Shown here: positions 52,601 to 60,664 of the stretch, one piece after another
Layout of the letters: each line of letters opens with the position of its first letter
Position numbering within the stretch: the stretch's first letter is position 1
Assembly: GCA_963807425.1 (NCBI GenBank)
Contig: CAWEBZ010000009.1
Location: 80,097-144,096, forward strand
DNA length: 64,000 nucleotides
Direction of reading: 5' to 3'
Origin: VRUE01 sp963807425
GTDB lineage: Bacteria > Actinomycetota > Thermoleophilia > Solirubrobacterales > 70-9
Notes under the pieces: generated by a model
The model's input: the letters and a program-made list of their open reading frames with translations, nothing else
What the model was told of the DNA's origin: nothing
Database searches by the model: none
Program-made: the position numbers and the translations under genes

Positions 52601-55520
52601 GGCCGGCTGGGGCTTTCAGTTGCCCGTTGCCCGTACCGAGCGTGCCGAAGGAGCTCGAGTAGGTCGACTGGTAGCTCGGCGGTTCGGGTTCTTCGGTCGG
52701 AATCGAGGCGCTGGCCGGATCTTCGATCGCGATCTCGCTCAGCTCACCCGCTTCGTAGCCGTAGTCGACCGTTGCGTAGCCTTCGGTGCGCAACTGCTCG
52801 GTCTTCCCGCTGGGGTCGAAGACGATCGCGGTACCGCTCCCTCCGGTCTCGTCGGCCAGCTCAAAGCCTCCGTCAGCCTCCTTGGTGATCGTCGCCTGAA
52901 GGGCTGGGTCGAACTCCTCTCCTCCTGCTTCGAGAGGAAGATCGAGCCCGTCATCCATCCCGCCGCTGTCGTCGGTCAGCTCGGCCTCATCAGGCGCCGG
53001 GGTGCCTCCGGTGTCGAGAGGCGTTAGCTCCGGGGTCTGGGCAAGCGTCCAGCCGTCCCCCCACTCGCTGTTCTCTGCCGTCGGGAGCATGGAGTTGTAG
53101 TAGCGCTCGACTTCCAGATCGGCGCCGTAGCCGTGGATCTCCACGTCCTTCTCGCGATAGACGAGGTTCCCGTTCATCACGTTGACCGCGAGTTCGGGGC
53201 GGTCGGGGAACTCTTCTTTGGATTCGTCGCCCTGGCCGTCGGGGAGCGGGAAGTAGTGCATGACGTACTCGTCTTTCATCCCGGTCGCCGGCACGTACTC
53301 GAACTCGATTTTGCGTTCGCGTTTCTTGCCTACGAAATCGACGGCGAAGACTTCGAGGCTATGCGGACCGGCCGAGACTTCGTGCAGCTTCAAGGAATAG
53401 GTCTGGGTCATTGGGCAGCTCGCTTCCGGGCATGCTTCTTTTTCCCAAACCTGCTTTTTGACTTTGTCCAGGAGCACTTCGATGCGCTTGACGCCCGAGC
53501 GCTTTTCCGCGTTGCTGGCGTTGCTGCCGTCGGTGGCTTTGATTTCGAGGTTGTAGACAGGCAGGCCGAGTTCGTCGCCTTCTCCCGGTGCTACCTCCTG
53601 GCTGCCTTCCTCTTTTGTCGCTTTGGCAAGCTGGCCGCTGAGGGTGACTTCGGGCGGGGCGAGGTCCACCTTGGATTCGAAGACATAGCTACTCGAAGCG
53701 TTCGTAAGTGCGTCGTTGGCGTAGACGCTTGCGGTTCTTTGGCCCTGCCCGAAGATCGCGCCAGTCACGTTGAACTGCGAGTTCCTCCCCGCCGGACAAG
53801 GACTCGCCCTGAGGCCGGTGCATCCGACCACGTCTTTGGTGATTGCTTGGCCCTGCGGATGGAGGCTCACGTACTGCACGCCGAGGCCGGGATCGCTGGC
53901 AGAGGCGGTGATCGTGACTTTCGTTTCGTCGCTGAACCAGCCCGTCGGAACGCCGCTCACTTTGCTCAGCGTCGGCAACTCGGGATCGTCCAGCCAGATA
54001 TAGACCCCGCCCGCGTAGAGATCGCGCCAACACGGGATCGGGGCGGTGTTGTAGACGCCGACGCCGAGACCGATCACGAAGACCGGGGAGATCACTTCAC
54101 TCCAGCCTTTGGGCGCGGTCGAGATCCCATAGCCGTAGGTCTGCGCCCAGTCGCTTTTATAGTCGGTCCAGCCGTTCCAGGCGGGGCTCCAGAGGCCTAT
54201 GTAGTCGTGGGGCTTGGGGTAGGTGCTGGCGGGGCAGTTGGCCATGTTGTGGCGCCAGAAAGGCTGGACACCGGCCGCTTTGATCCAGGTCGTCGCTCCA
54301 GGCGCGGTGTAGTTCCACTGGGCGTAGTCATAGGCGGCCTGGTTGCCCGCGGTGTTCGCAGCGGAGACGAAGAGGCCTTTGCCCGAGCCTTCGAAGGCGG
54401 TGTAGATCGGTTTGATGTCGAGTTTGAAACGGCCCCAGTTGTTGGAGGTGGGGACCCAGGTGACTCCGTCGGTGAGAGCGCTCTGGTTGTAGCCGGCGAA
54501 CCAGCTGAGGTTTCCATACCATTCGTCGACGATCGGGTCGACCAGTGCCGGGTACGCCACATCCATGCTGCGGTGGGCGACCTCGAGCACGAGCTCTGTG
54601 CCCTCGACTTTCATCTGGACCGGAATGTCGGCTCCCTGAGCGTCGACTGCCGTGGGGGAAGGCACGCTCGCGACGGTCTCGCCTTCGCGAGCGACTTTGG
54701 CGCCGCCTTCCCCATCTGAGACAAGCTCGGTTCCGCCGGGAAGGGTCAGCTCGAAGCGCAGCTCCTCGGGGCTGTCGATCGAGCGGAGCTGAGAGAAGAG
54801 CTCGACTCCGCGTTCGATCGGCATGACGAGCAGATCGGTGTCGGTCTGCGTTTCGGGGTAGAAGACGTCCTCCCCGCCGACCGCGATTGACGCGCTCGCG
54901 GGCTCGGTAAGGACGGGCTCGATCGCGAGGCCTTCGCTGCCGATCTCCACCGCCTCCGCCGAGGAGTCGGGCAAGGTCACCTCGGTGAGCGGGTTGGCCG
55001 CAGCGAGATCCTCGCCGTCTGCGACCAGATCCAGGTCAACCTTGTGCAGATCGCCCTCCTCGTCAGGAGCGCGCACCGGGGTCATCCCATCTACGAGCAT
55101 GGTGTTGCCGTCGACAGAGACTCGAGCGGCGGTCGGGGTCAGCACCTCCTCGACCGTGGCGTCGCTCAGCATCCGCGCCGGGTCTTGATCGATCAAGGCG
55201 AGCTGCTCGGCGAACTCGGTTTGCAACAGCGCCTTGGCTTCGGAGGCCGAGACCTCCGCGAAGGCTTCGAGGGACTCTTCGCGCTCTGCGACGGCGGCAG
55301 GGGTTTCGCGTTTCTCCTGCTCGGCGGCTTCCTGCTCTTCGGATTCGCTGAGCCCTTTGGCGACAGCGCTCGCGTCTGGGAGGGCCTCCAGTTCGGACTC
55401 GGTCGGCTGGTAGATGTCTTCTGCGGGAGAGGACTCGGCCAGTACAGAGACCGCGGATACGGCGAGCAGAAGCACCGTAAAGAGCGCCAACCATCGCCTG
55501 CCAACCGCCCTGCCCCCCAT
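49611..55520 (-). CDS. Giant secreted NHL/YD-repeat protein with C-terminal trypsin-like protease
   Basis: 1969 residues. A signal peptide spans about 1-28. Residues about 330-500 contain a WGRFKLDIK-type beta domain, 520-745 Ig-like beta domains, and about 770-950 an RHS-like opening (NVMNGNLVYREKD, DLEVERYYNS). Six NHL propeller repeats lie at about 957-1235. YD-like repeats follow at 1286-1340 (YEYDSSGRLKKVTLANGTTA). The C-terminus has a pro-region-like segment (YYVDEREGGVIHVGF, about 1590) and an alpha-lytic-type protease with H1770 (LLDVAHCF), D1820 (YNTDSAAIW), S1912 (VGDSGGPVW) and paired Cys (1741/1771, 1860/1871, 1902/1937). The canonical Rhs core with auto-cleavage is absent. Likely an exported toxin or degradative protease on a long stalk. 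Confidence 0.82.
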   Translation of the reverse strand: MGGRAVGRRWLALFTVLLLAVSAVSVLAESSPAEDIYQPTESELEALPDASAVAKGLSESEEQEAAEQEKRETPAAVAEREESLEAFAEVSASEAKALLQTEFAEQLALIDQDPARMLSDATVEEVLTPTAARVSVDGNTMLVDGMTPVRAPDEEGDLHKVDLDLVADGEDLAAANPLTEVTLPDSSAEAVEIGSEGLAIEPVLTEPASASIAVGGEDVFYPETQTDTDLLVMPIERGVELFSQLRSIDSPEELRFELTLPGGTELVSDGEGGAKVAREGETVASVPSPTAVDAQGADIPVQMKVEGTELVLEVAHRSMDVAYPALVDPIVDEWYGNLSWFAGYNQSALTDGVTWVPTSNNWGRFKLDIKPIYTAFEGSGKGLFVSAANTAGNQAAYDYAQWNYTAPGATTWIKAAGVQPFWRHNMANCPASTYPKPHDYIGLWSPAWNGWTDYKSDWAQTYGYGISTAPKGWSEVISPVFVIGLGVGVYNTAPIPCWRDLYAGGVYIWLDDPELPTLSKVSGVPTGWFSDETKVTITASASDPGLGVQYVSLHPQGQAITKDVVGCTGLRASPCPAGRNSQFNVTGAIFGQGQRTASVYANDALTNASSSYVFESKVDLAPPEVTLSGQLAKATKEEGSQEVAPGEGDELGLPVYNLEIKATDGSNASNAEKRSGVKRIEVLLDKVKKQVWEKEACPEASCPMTQTYSLKLHEVSAGPHSLEVFAVDFVGKKRERKIEFEYVPATGMKDEYVMHYFPLPDGQGDESKEEFPDRPELAVNVMNGNLVYREKDVEIHGYGADLEVERYYNSMLPTAENSEWGDGWTLAQTPELTPLDTGGTPAPDEAELTDDSGGMDDGLDLPLEAGGEEFDPALQATITKEADGGFELADETGGSGTAIVFDPSGKTEQLRTEGYATVDYGYEAGELSEIAIEDPASASIPTEEPEPPSYQSTYSSSFGTLGTGNGQLKAPAGLALDAKGNIWVADKGNNRIQKFNEKGEYVSKFGTAGSGNGQFNQPTALDIDAKGNIWVADKGNNRVQKFNESGGFLSKFGSYGTGNGQFSSPEGIAIDAKGNIWVADTLNGRLQKFNESGAFLKVIASKGSAEGQLGEPSAIDIAPDGGVLVAEWQNNRVSKFSEGGEFVLQFGSAGSGNGQFDRPNAIAADTKGSVWVADQNNGRVQRFSGSGDYFARFGAKGSGAGQFGFARPMGLALGAKGSVWVADQNNNRIQKWSIPSYVPTTEENDPSVEIDVSNDLVSGLDGEEAGQHSYAHVGDDLVAHNGPQGETKYEYDSSGRLKKVTLANGTTASIAYNVTYGRVSSVAVKAAGASSAKTTYFAYTDEPRRTTVTPPGAPVITYDFGDDGSLLKSSNAKVPPDFDFLAGSLYEGRETANPISPGDHNLSVQAHSEHGIELIRVLTAGNVLVDEMTCEQDQEKIGTECVTVPNQWVTGTENHPPGILDLEVVIEDTLKQTASRRFWVNIPEPTPLTPGAPIPPRFAQVLQFREEHGLDIDLDPVADEIELHERIFDTIGDWWAGAPVARASMERWGAPLRNPEVAELEDRIADYAQAAEVLPVWAASTAPSTYAGYYVDEREGGVIHVGFTGEQNGAVANLIANGGLVGADRVAPFPSSPGHSLAQLETLESNVRNVTESLQTVTRVTSDVKINKVIVGATDPSAVSSYLTGQLGAQPLSIIYEPTPIDQVTAGEGVTPPSPRSRERVEGSVLGGDFITNEYFGYAGCTAGYGAWENGEKASNGQPVHRIFLLDVAHCFFPADIVERRNHELEDSSYIRRKFGATKRTGYEYPGGAEGHNAAGYNTDSAAIWVQDPWLAPRQIIDKNDVLTDVHSAVKSPPLGTLVCFSGQRSNAVVCGPVAYRPEVVRFGFPPPEYIDVPAQSHWVVCVKADSRVGDSGGPVWIEGTHKAVGLVSAGSKKEFCYMPLLSLPGIAGAPGALKAPGMGDLNLMTRNP
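51816..52652 (-). repeat. Six NHL-type coding repeats (~141 bp each)
   Basis: Encodes residues about 957-1235 of the giant protein. The unit reads like GNGQFxxPxxIAxDAKGNIW, then VADxxNNRVQKFNExGxFLSKFG. The copies are similar enough at DNA level to recombine. Six blades form one beta-propeller. Confidence 0.8.
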
Positions 55521-55823
55521 CGAAATGTCCCCTCGCTAGTAGTTCGCCTGGCGCTGCACACCTATCTATCACGCAAGACTCCCAGATCAGTACTGAAAAG
55601 TTGGATTAAATGCGGAAATCTTGTTCAGCGGTGCAAAACGTTTTTGCGGACGGAGAGCCGGGATGGCGACCCTGCGCCAGCAGCACCTTGCTCGCGTTGG
55701 CATTTGCCTCCCTCATTCCGGCACTCACCGCGGGGCTGACGACGGAGGGAGGTGAGAGGCGATGAAGATCGCGCAGGTTGCCCGGTCACTTCGACCTTGG
55801 CGCATCATGAGCACTCCTAGAAA
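55521..55823. other. Intergenic region before the giant protein gene and tRNA
   Basis: About 300 bases with no gene I can support. It must contain the promoter of the minus-strand giant gene; an A/T-rich piece (TACTGAAAAGTTGGATTAAA, 55591-55610) is the likeliest site, but no clear -35/-10 was found. A short plus-strand frame from ATG 55762 has a good Shine-Dalgarno (GGAGGGAGGTGA), but it reads through the antisense of the tRNA and ends inside it. Confidence 0.5.
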
Positions 55824-55895
55824 GCGGACGACGGGTCTCGAACCCGCGACCTCGAGCTTGGGAAGCTCGCGCTCTACCAACTGAGCTACGTCCGC
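55824..55895 (-). tRNA. tRNA-Gly (anticodon CCC)
   Basis: 72 nt on the minus strand. Acceptor GCGGACG pairs with CGTCCGC; the D arm reads GCTCAGTTGGTAGAGC; the anticodon stem CGAGC/GCTCG holds the loop TTCCCAA with anticodon CCC; the T arm is GCGGG-TTCGAGA-CCCGT. The 3' CCA is not encoded, so it must be added by nucleotidyltransferase. It lies just upstream of the divergently oriented ccmG gene. Confidence 0.93.
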
Positions 55896-55960
55896 GCTAG
55901 GTGGCGATTCTAAGGCTGCCGCGAGGTTGCCGGGGGCGAGCGCGATCTAGAGTCCGGACT

Positions 55961-56482
55961 GTGAGCGCGCGCTCGTTCGTCGCCTTCCTCGCCGTGCTGG
56001 CCGTGATCGGCCTGCTCGGCTTTGGCCTGCTCAGCAAGGGCAATGCCAAGATCGCCGTCGGCGACCCCGTGCCCGACGAGGTGCTGCCGGCGCTGCCGGG
56101 CCCCGGCAGCGGCTCGATCGCCGACTACCGCGGCGACTGGGTGCTGGTAAACCTCTGGGCCTCGTGGTGCGTTCCCTGCCGCGAGGAGGCGCCGGCGCTG
56201 GAGCGCTTCCAGCGCCGCTATCGCGACCGCAGGCTGACCGTGGTCGGGGTCAACGTGCAGGACAACCGTGACGACGCCCTCGCTTTCCTGCGCGACTACC
56301 GGGCGACCTACCCGCAGCTGCGCTCGGTGGGCGATGAGCGCAGCGCCGCCTTCGGCTCGACCGGGGTGCCGGAGAACTTCCTCGTCGACCCGCGCGGGCG
56401 CCTCGCGCTGATCTGGCGTGGGCCGGTCGACGACGAGTTCCTCGACCAGCGCGTCGTCCCGATCGTCGAGGGACGCCAGTGA
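55961..56482 (+). CDS. ccmG: Thioredoxin-like protein CcmG/TlpA-type
   Basis: 173 residues from GTG 55961. One N-terminal anchor (about residues 5-24). The thioredoxin active site is LVNLWASWCVPCREEAPALE, with W-C-V-P-C. Cis-proline and the C-terminal region TGVPENFLVDPRGRLALIWR match the TlpA/ResA/CcmG group, which keep apocytochrome c cysteines reduced outside the membrane. Direct overlap with ccmH makes CcmG the best name, although DsbE/ResA is equivalent here. Confidence 0.87.
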   Translation: MSARSFVAFLAVLAVIGLLGFGLLSKGNAKIAVGDPVPDEVLPALPGPGSGSIADYRGDWVLVNLWASWCVPCREEAPALERFQRRYRDRRLTVVGVNVQDNRDDALAFLRDYRATYPQLRSVGDERSAAFGSTGVPENFLVDPRGRLALIWRGPVDDEFLDQRVVPIVEGRQ

Positions 56483-56949
56483 TGCGTCCCTGGCTGCTAG
56501 CGGCGTTCGCTGCCGCGCTGCTGACGACAGCCGCGCCGGCGGTCGCCGCGCCGGTTCCGCGGACGACCCTCAGCGACGTCGAAGACGAGGTGATGTGCCC
56601 GATCTGCGGCACCCTGCTCGAGCTCTCTGACTCGCCGCAGGCGCGACGCCAGAAGGTCTACATCGCCAAGCTGATCGCCGCCGGCAAGACCAAGGGCAAG
56701 ATCGAGGATGCTCTGGTTGCTCAATACGGACCCGCGGTCCTGGCCCTGCCCAAGGCCTCCGGCTTCGATCTCTCCGCCTACCTGGTTCCCGCGATCGCCT
56801 TCCTGATCGCGGTGGTGGCGCTGGCGCTTGGCGTCGCGCGCTGGCGGCGCGACGGAGGAGGCGTGGGCCCGAAGAGCCCCAGCGCCGAAGGTCCCCAGGG
56901 CGAGGATGCCCGACGGCTTGAAGCGGACCTCGAGCGCTACGACCTCTAG
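56482..56949 (+). CDS. ccmH: Cytochrome c maturation protein CcmH
   Basis: 155 residues from ATG 56482 (TGATG overlap; GTG 56479 is a variant start). Signal peptide to about residue 23, then DVEDEVMCPICGTLLELSDS with the CcmH C-x-x-C site, the helical bundle RRQKVYIAKLIAAGKTKGKI and a C-terminal membrane helix (LVPAIAFLIAVVALALGVAR). CcmH reduces or relays the apocytochrome disulfide together with CcmG. The cysteine motif is CPIC, with the usual LRC replaced by VMC. The pair ccmG-ccmH lies 14.7 kb from ccmF-ccmE. Confidence 0.9.
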   Translation: MRPWLLAAFAAALLTTAAPAVAAPVPRTTLSDVEDEVMCPICGTLLELSDSPQARRQKVYIAKLIAAGKTKGKIEDALVAQYGPAVLALPKASGFDLSAYLVPAIAFLIAVVALALGVARWRRDGGGVGPKSPSAEGPQGEDARRLEADLERYDL

Positions 56950-56957
56950 CGCGCGAG

Positions 56958-57599
56958 TCAGCCCTGGATGACGAGACCGGTCACCTGTACCGGCAACCGC
57001 TTGGGGATCTCCCCTCGCTCGTCACAGGCCAGGGTTGTATCCACCCTGGCCGCAACCGCCTTCAGCGCGTCCTCGTCGCCTTTGAGCGGAGGCCCATCGA
57101 TCACGAGCAGGTCATAGGCGTGGCGCAGCTTCTCGAGCGCGTGGCCGAAGCCCTCGCCGGTGAGCAGCCCCGCCGTGGACGTGGAGGGCCGGCCCGCCAC
57201 CACGCAGACCAGCGGCGCCGTAGCGCGAGCCGAGGCCGGGCCGGCGAGAACCAGCGACTGGAGGATCTGCGGCGCCTCCGCCTCCCCCCGCAGGTACTCG
57301 TGCAGCCCCGGGCCCGAGGCCAAGCCGAGGGTCGTGGCGAGAACCGGGGTGGCGAAGTCGCACTCGACCAGGGCGACCCGCCTGCCCTCGGCGGCGACTG
57401 CGGTGGCGATGCCGAGCGCGACGGTCGAAGAAGCCCCGCCACTTGCCAGCAGCGCCGACGACGATCCGGCGAGGGATCTCGCAAGGTCGGAGAATGCCTC
57501 CAGCCCGGCCCGACCGAGCGATCCGGGTCGCGCCGATCCGTCCGGCGAGGCCGGGATCTCGGCGAGCACCGGTGGCTGACCGCGGCGGCGAAACATCAC
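56958..57599 (-). CDS. BY-kinase/MinD-like protein with degenerate P-loop
   Basis: 213 residues; the GTG at 57599 overlaps the argS stop (ATG 57596 is alternative). Overall it resembles the kinase half of Wzc/CpsD: Walker A' VALVECDFATPVLATTLGL and Walker B YDLLVIDGPPLKG are present. The position of Walker A reads LLASGGASSTVALGIATA: the usual G-x-x-G-x-G-K-S/T lost the Lys. ATP hydrolysis is therefore doubtful, and it may be a regulatory or scaffold pseudo-ATPase. It is translationally coupled to argS but lies far from the polysaccharide operon in this window. Confidence 0.72.
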   Translation of the reverse strand: MMFRRRGQPPVLAEIPASPDGSARPGSLGRAGLEAFSDLARSLAGSSSALLASGGASSTVALGIATAVAAEGRRVALVECDFATPVLATTLGLASGPGLHEYLRGEAEAPQILQSLVLAGPASARATAPLVCVVAGRPSTSTAGLLTGEGFGHALEKLRHAYDLLVIDGPPLKGDEDALKAVAARVDTTLACDERGEIPKRLPVQVTGLVIQG

Positions 57600-59242
57600 A
57601 TTCGCTCTGGGGCGGAGATGCCAAGCAGCCCCAGGGCACCGGCGATCGTCCGCTTTGCCAGCAGCGAAAGCGCCAGGCGCGATTGCTCGACCCCCTCGCC
57701 CTCGGCGTCAACCACCTGGCAGTCGCGGTAGAAGGCATGGAAGTCGGCGGCGACCGTGGTCGAGTAGGCGCAGACCCGGTGCGGCGTGCGGCGTGCGGCC
57801 GCCTCGCGGACCTCGTCGGGGAACTCGAGCAGTCGCTTGATCAACTCTCTCTCCGCCGGCTCGAGCGCCGTGCCAGGCGTCGGGATGCCGGCGCCGGCAG
57901 CGGCCTGCTCGCTCTCCTTGCCCGCCTTGCGCAGGATGCTGGCGATGCGCGCGTGCGCGTACTGGACGTAGTAGACGGGGTTGTCGTTGGACTGCCGCCG
58001 CGCCAGCTCGAGGTCGAGATCGACCGTAGTGTCGTGGCTGCGCCAGAGCATGAACCAGCGAGCCGCGTCGACGCCGATGTCGTCGAGCAGCTCGTCGAGG
58101 GAGACGAAGTCGCCGCTGCGCTTCGACATCTGCGCCCGCTCGCCGCTTTCGACGATATGGACCAACCGCATGATCAGTACCTCGAGGCGGTCCGGATCGG
58201 CGCCGAGCCCGGCGACCACCCCCCGCAGCCGGGCCACGTAGCCATGATGGTCGGCGCCGAAGACGTCGATCAAGCGCTCGAAGCCGCGCTCGAGCTTGTC
58301 CCAGTGGTAGGCGACGTCGGCAGCGAGATAGGTCGGTTCGCCGTTGGCCCGAATCAGGACCCGGTCCTTGTCGTCGCCAAAGGTCGTCGTCCGCAGCCAG
58401 AGCGCTTCGTCGCTGCGGTAGGTGTGACCGCTCTGATCGAGCTTGCCCAGGGCCGTCTCGACCTCGCCCTTCGCGTAGAGGTCGCGCTCGGAGAACCAGG
58501 TGTCGAAACTGACGCCGAAGCGGTCGAGGGTGCCGCGGACCTCTTTGAGGATCAGCTCGACCCCCCGGGTGCCCACCGCCTCGGCGTCGCTGGGGTCGAT
58601 GCCCTCGGAGCCGATCTGCTCGGCCAGCTCGACCACGTAGGCGCCCTCGTATCCGTCCTCGGGCACCTCCTCGCCACGCATGCGCGCGGCGATCGAGGCG
58701 GCGAAGCGGGTGATCTGGCCGCCCGCGTCGTTGACGTAGAACTCGCGCTGCACCTCGTGCCCAACCGCCTCGAGCAGGCGGACGAGAGCATCGCCGTAGG
58801 CAGCGTGCCGGCCGCCGCCGACGTGAAGCGGGCCAGTCGGGTTGGCGGAGACGAACTCGACCAGGACCCGCTCTGGCGACTCGGTCGGTGCCGGGCCGAG
58901 CTGCTCTCCAGCAGCAGCGAGGCTCGCCATCGCGCGGCGATACCAGGCATCGGCGAGGAAGAGGTTGACGAAGCCCGGACCGGCGACCTCGATCCGGTCG
59001 ACTGTGTCGGCGCCGAGCAGCCTGTCCAGCTCAGCGCTGAGGCGAGCGGCAACGTCACGCGGGTTTTCGCCCAGGGGGGCGGCGAGCAGCATCGCCGCGT
59101 TGGAGCTGTAGTCGCCCAGCTCCGGCTTTGGGGGGCGATCGAGCGTCGGCTCCGGGCCGATCGGCTCGCCGTCGCGCAGGGCGCGGGCTGCTTGATCGAC
59201 GGCGGAACGCAGCTCGGCGATCGGGTCGGTTGCGGCCGTCAT
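57596..59242 (-). CDS. argS: Arginyl-tRNA synthetase
   Basis: 548 residues from ATG 59242; upstream ATGs are less suitable. The HIGH motif is in EFVSANPTGPLHVGGGRHAA and the KMSKS-type motif in ERAQMSKRSGDFVSLDEL. Arg-binding FGADHHGYVARL and the C-terminal anticodon-binding domain with NPVYYVQYAHARIASILRKA are all in family order. Charges tRNA-Arg in the cytoplasm. Normal length for the short bacterial ArgS type. Overlaps the next gene, sharing GTGA. Confidence 0.95.
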   Translation of the reverse strand: MTAATDPIAELRSAVDQAARALRDGEPIGPEPTLDRPPKPELGDYSSNAAMLLAAPLGENPRDVAARLSAELDRLLGADTVDRIEVAGPGFVNLFLADAWYRRAMASLAAAGEQLGPAPTESPERVLVEFVSANPTGPLHVGGGRHAAYGDALVRLLEAVGHEVQREFYVNDAGGQITRFAASIAARMRGEEVPEDGYEGAYVVELAEQIGSEGIDPSDAEAVGTRGVELILKEVRGTLDRFGVSFDTWFSERDLYAKGEVETALGKLDQSGHTYRSDEALWLRTTTFGDDKDRVLIRANGEPTYLAADVAYHWDKLERGFERLIDVFGADHHGYVARLRGVVAGLGADPDRLEVLIMRLVHIVESGERAQMSKRSGDFVSLDELLDDIGVDAARWFMLWRSHDTTVDLDLELARRQSNDNPVYYVQYAHARIASILRKAGKESEQAAAGAGIPTPGTALEPAERELIKRLLEFPDEVREAAARRTPHRVCAYSTTVAADFHAFYRDCQVVDAEGEGVEQSRLALSLLAKRTIAGALGLLGISAPERM

Positions 59243-59288
59243 CGCCCGCATCGTATGAAGGCCGGGGAGCCAGGGTACGCTGGCCGCC

Positions 59289-60029
59289 GTGCGCACAGCC
59301 GTGATCACCGACATCCACGCCAACCTTCCCGCCCTCGAAGCGGTTCTCGAGGCGATCGACGCGGCCGTGGTCGAGGAGATCTGGTGCCTCGGCGACGTGC
59401 TCGGCTACGGGGTCGAGCCGGACGCTTGCGCCGAGCTCGTCAAGGAGCGCTGCGAGGTTTGCCTGGTCGGCAACCACGACCTGGCAGTGCTCGGCGGCCT
59501 CGACATCTCTTCCTTCTCCGAGGCGGCTGCGGAGGCGGTCGAGTGGACCCGGCGCAACGTCGCCGAGAGCACGCTCGAGTTCCTGCGCGACCTCTCGCCG
59601 AACGGCGAGCGCGCCGGGCTCGGGCTCTTCCACGGCTCCCCCCGCGATCCGATCTGGGAGTACGTGCTCTCGGTCGAGCAGGCGGACGCCTGCATGAACG
59701 CCCACCCGGAGAGGATCGCGCTGATCGGCCACTCGCACGTGGCCCTCTTCTTCGCCCGGCCGGGCACGGGCGAAGACGGCGACATCCGCGGCAGCCAGAC
59801 CAGCGACGGAGCCCTGCTCGACCTCGGCCAGGGGGCATGGCTGCTCAATCCCGGCAGCGTCGGCCAGCCTCGTGACGGTGACCCGCGCGCCGCCTGGCTC
59901 GAGCTGGACACGGCAGAGGAGACGGCGCGCTACCACCGGGTCCCCTATGAGATCGAGCGCGCCGCGGCGCCGATAGCCGCCGCCGGCCTCCCCGCTCGCC
60001 TCGCGGACCGCCTCTACACCGGCCAATGA
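59289..60029 (+). CDS. Calcineurin-like metallophosphoesterase
   Basis: 246 residues from GTG 59289. The metal-binding signature is complete: AVITDIHANLPALEAVL (D-x-H), WCLGDVLGYG (G-D), CLVGNHDLAV (G-N-H-D), and LIGHSHVALFF (G-H-x-H). Members of this YfcE/PrpE-like group hydrolyse phosphodiesters or phosphoproteins. The pattern is that of the actinobacterial family often seen near argS. Its substrate is not fixed by sequence. Its stop overlaps an ATG at 60026. Confidence 0.85.
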   Translation: MRTAVITDIHANLPALEAVLEAIDAAVVEEIWCLGDVLGYGVEPDACAELVKERCEVCLVGNHDLAVLGGLDISSFSEAAAEAVEWTRRNVAESTLEFLRDLSPNGERAGLGLFHGSPRDPIWEYVLSVEQADACMNAHPERIALIGHSHVALFFARPGTGEDGDIRGSQTSDGALLDLGQGAWLLNPGSVGQPRDGDPRAAWLELDTAEETARYHRVPYEIERAAAPIAAAGLPARLADRLYTGQ

Positions 60030-60082
60030 CGCGCGATTGCAGGGAAAATCCAGCCCCAAAGGCGTTGTCTAGACTCGCAACG

Positions 60083-60664
60083 GTGCGTCAAACGACCGCA
60101 TCCGTGCTCGCCCTCGTGCTCGGCGCCGCCGTCGCGGTGGCGCTTGCCTCCTGCGGCAGCGGCGAGGACGCCCAGCTGCTGCCGGGCGACACCGCGCGCG
60201 AGATAACCGCCAACCTCGACACGGTCCAGCAGCTCGCGGACGAAGGGGAATGCGTCGGGGCGGGTGACGCGGCGGAGGAAGTCAGCTCCCAGGTTGAAGC
60301 GCTCGAAGGAGTCGACGAGAAGCTGCAGCAGGCACTCGAGCGAGGTGCGGTGCGGCTGAACGAAGTCGTCGCCGCCTGTGAGGAAGTGACGACGGAAGCG
60401 ATCGAACCGGCCACCGTGCCGACGATCGAAGAGACCACGAAAGAACCGCCGGGCCAGGAAAAGAAGCAGGAAAAGGAAGAAGAGAAGGAAGCGAAAGAGA
60501 AGGAAAAAGAAGAAGACCTGACCGAAAAAGAACCGCCGACTACGCCCACCGAAACCACGCCGACCACGCCTCCGACTACGCCCACGCCCCCGAGCGAAAG
60601 CGGCGGCACCGGGGCTCCGGGCGGCGTCAGCCCGGCCAGCCCGGTCGAAGAGGACGACGACTGA
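60083..60664 (+). CDS. Lipoprotein with charged and proline/threonine-rich tail
   Basis: 193 residues from GTG 60083 (alternative ATG 60026). Signal with lipobox VALASC at about 20-25. A helical domain follows (LDTVQQLADEGECVGAGDAA, then ALEGVDEKLQQALERGAVRL). The C-terminal half is a Glu/Lys-rich then Pro/Thr-rich stretch with tandem EEK-like and PTTP-like runs, suited to span the wall. It is directly followed by a Ser/Thr kinase gene (TGATG overlap), so it may be part of its signalling, for example as its extracellular partner. Function otherwise unknown. Confidence 0.68.
   Translation: MRQTTASVLALVLGAAVAVALASCGSGEDAQLLPGDTAREITANLDTVQQLADEGECVGAGDAAEEVSSQVEALEGVDEKLQQALERGAVRLNEVVAACEEVTTEAIEPATVPTIEETTKEPPGQEKKQEKEEEKEAKEKEKEEDLTEKEPPTTPTETTPTTPPTTPTPPSESGGTGAPGGVSPASPVEEDDD

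Noticed and set aside
51816..52652. Regular repeats resembling a CRISPR-like array
   Set aside because: They are in frame, about 141 bp long, encode NHL blades and have no unique spacers.
53133..54719. 528-residue plus-strand frame opposite the giant protease gene
   Set aside because: No motif, and the minus strand has a coherent multi-domain protein over the same bases.
55762..55896. Short plus-strand frame with good Shine-Dalgarno (MKIAQVARSLRPW...)
   Set aside because: It reads through the antisense of tRNA-Gly and ends in it; the start resembles a glycosyltransferase opening by chance, but no domain follows.
57443..59875. 810-residue plus-strand open frame opposite argS
   Set aside because: It is antisense to argS, which has full synthetase motifs; its composition (runs of Asp/Gln/Val/Leu/Glu/Arg) is the usual high-GC shadow.
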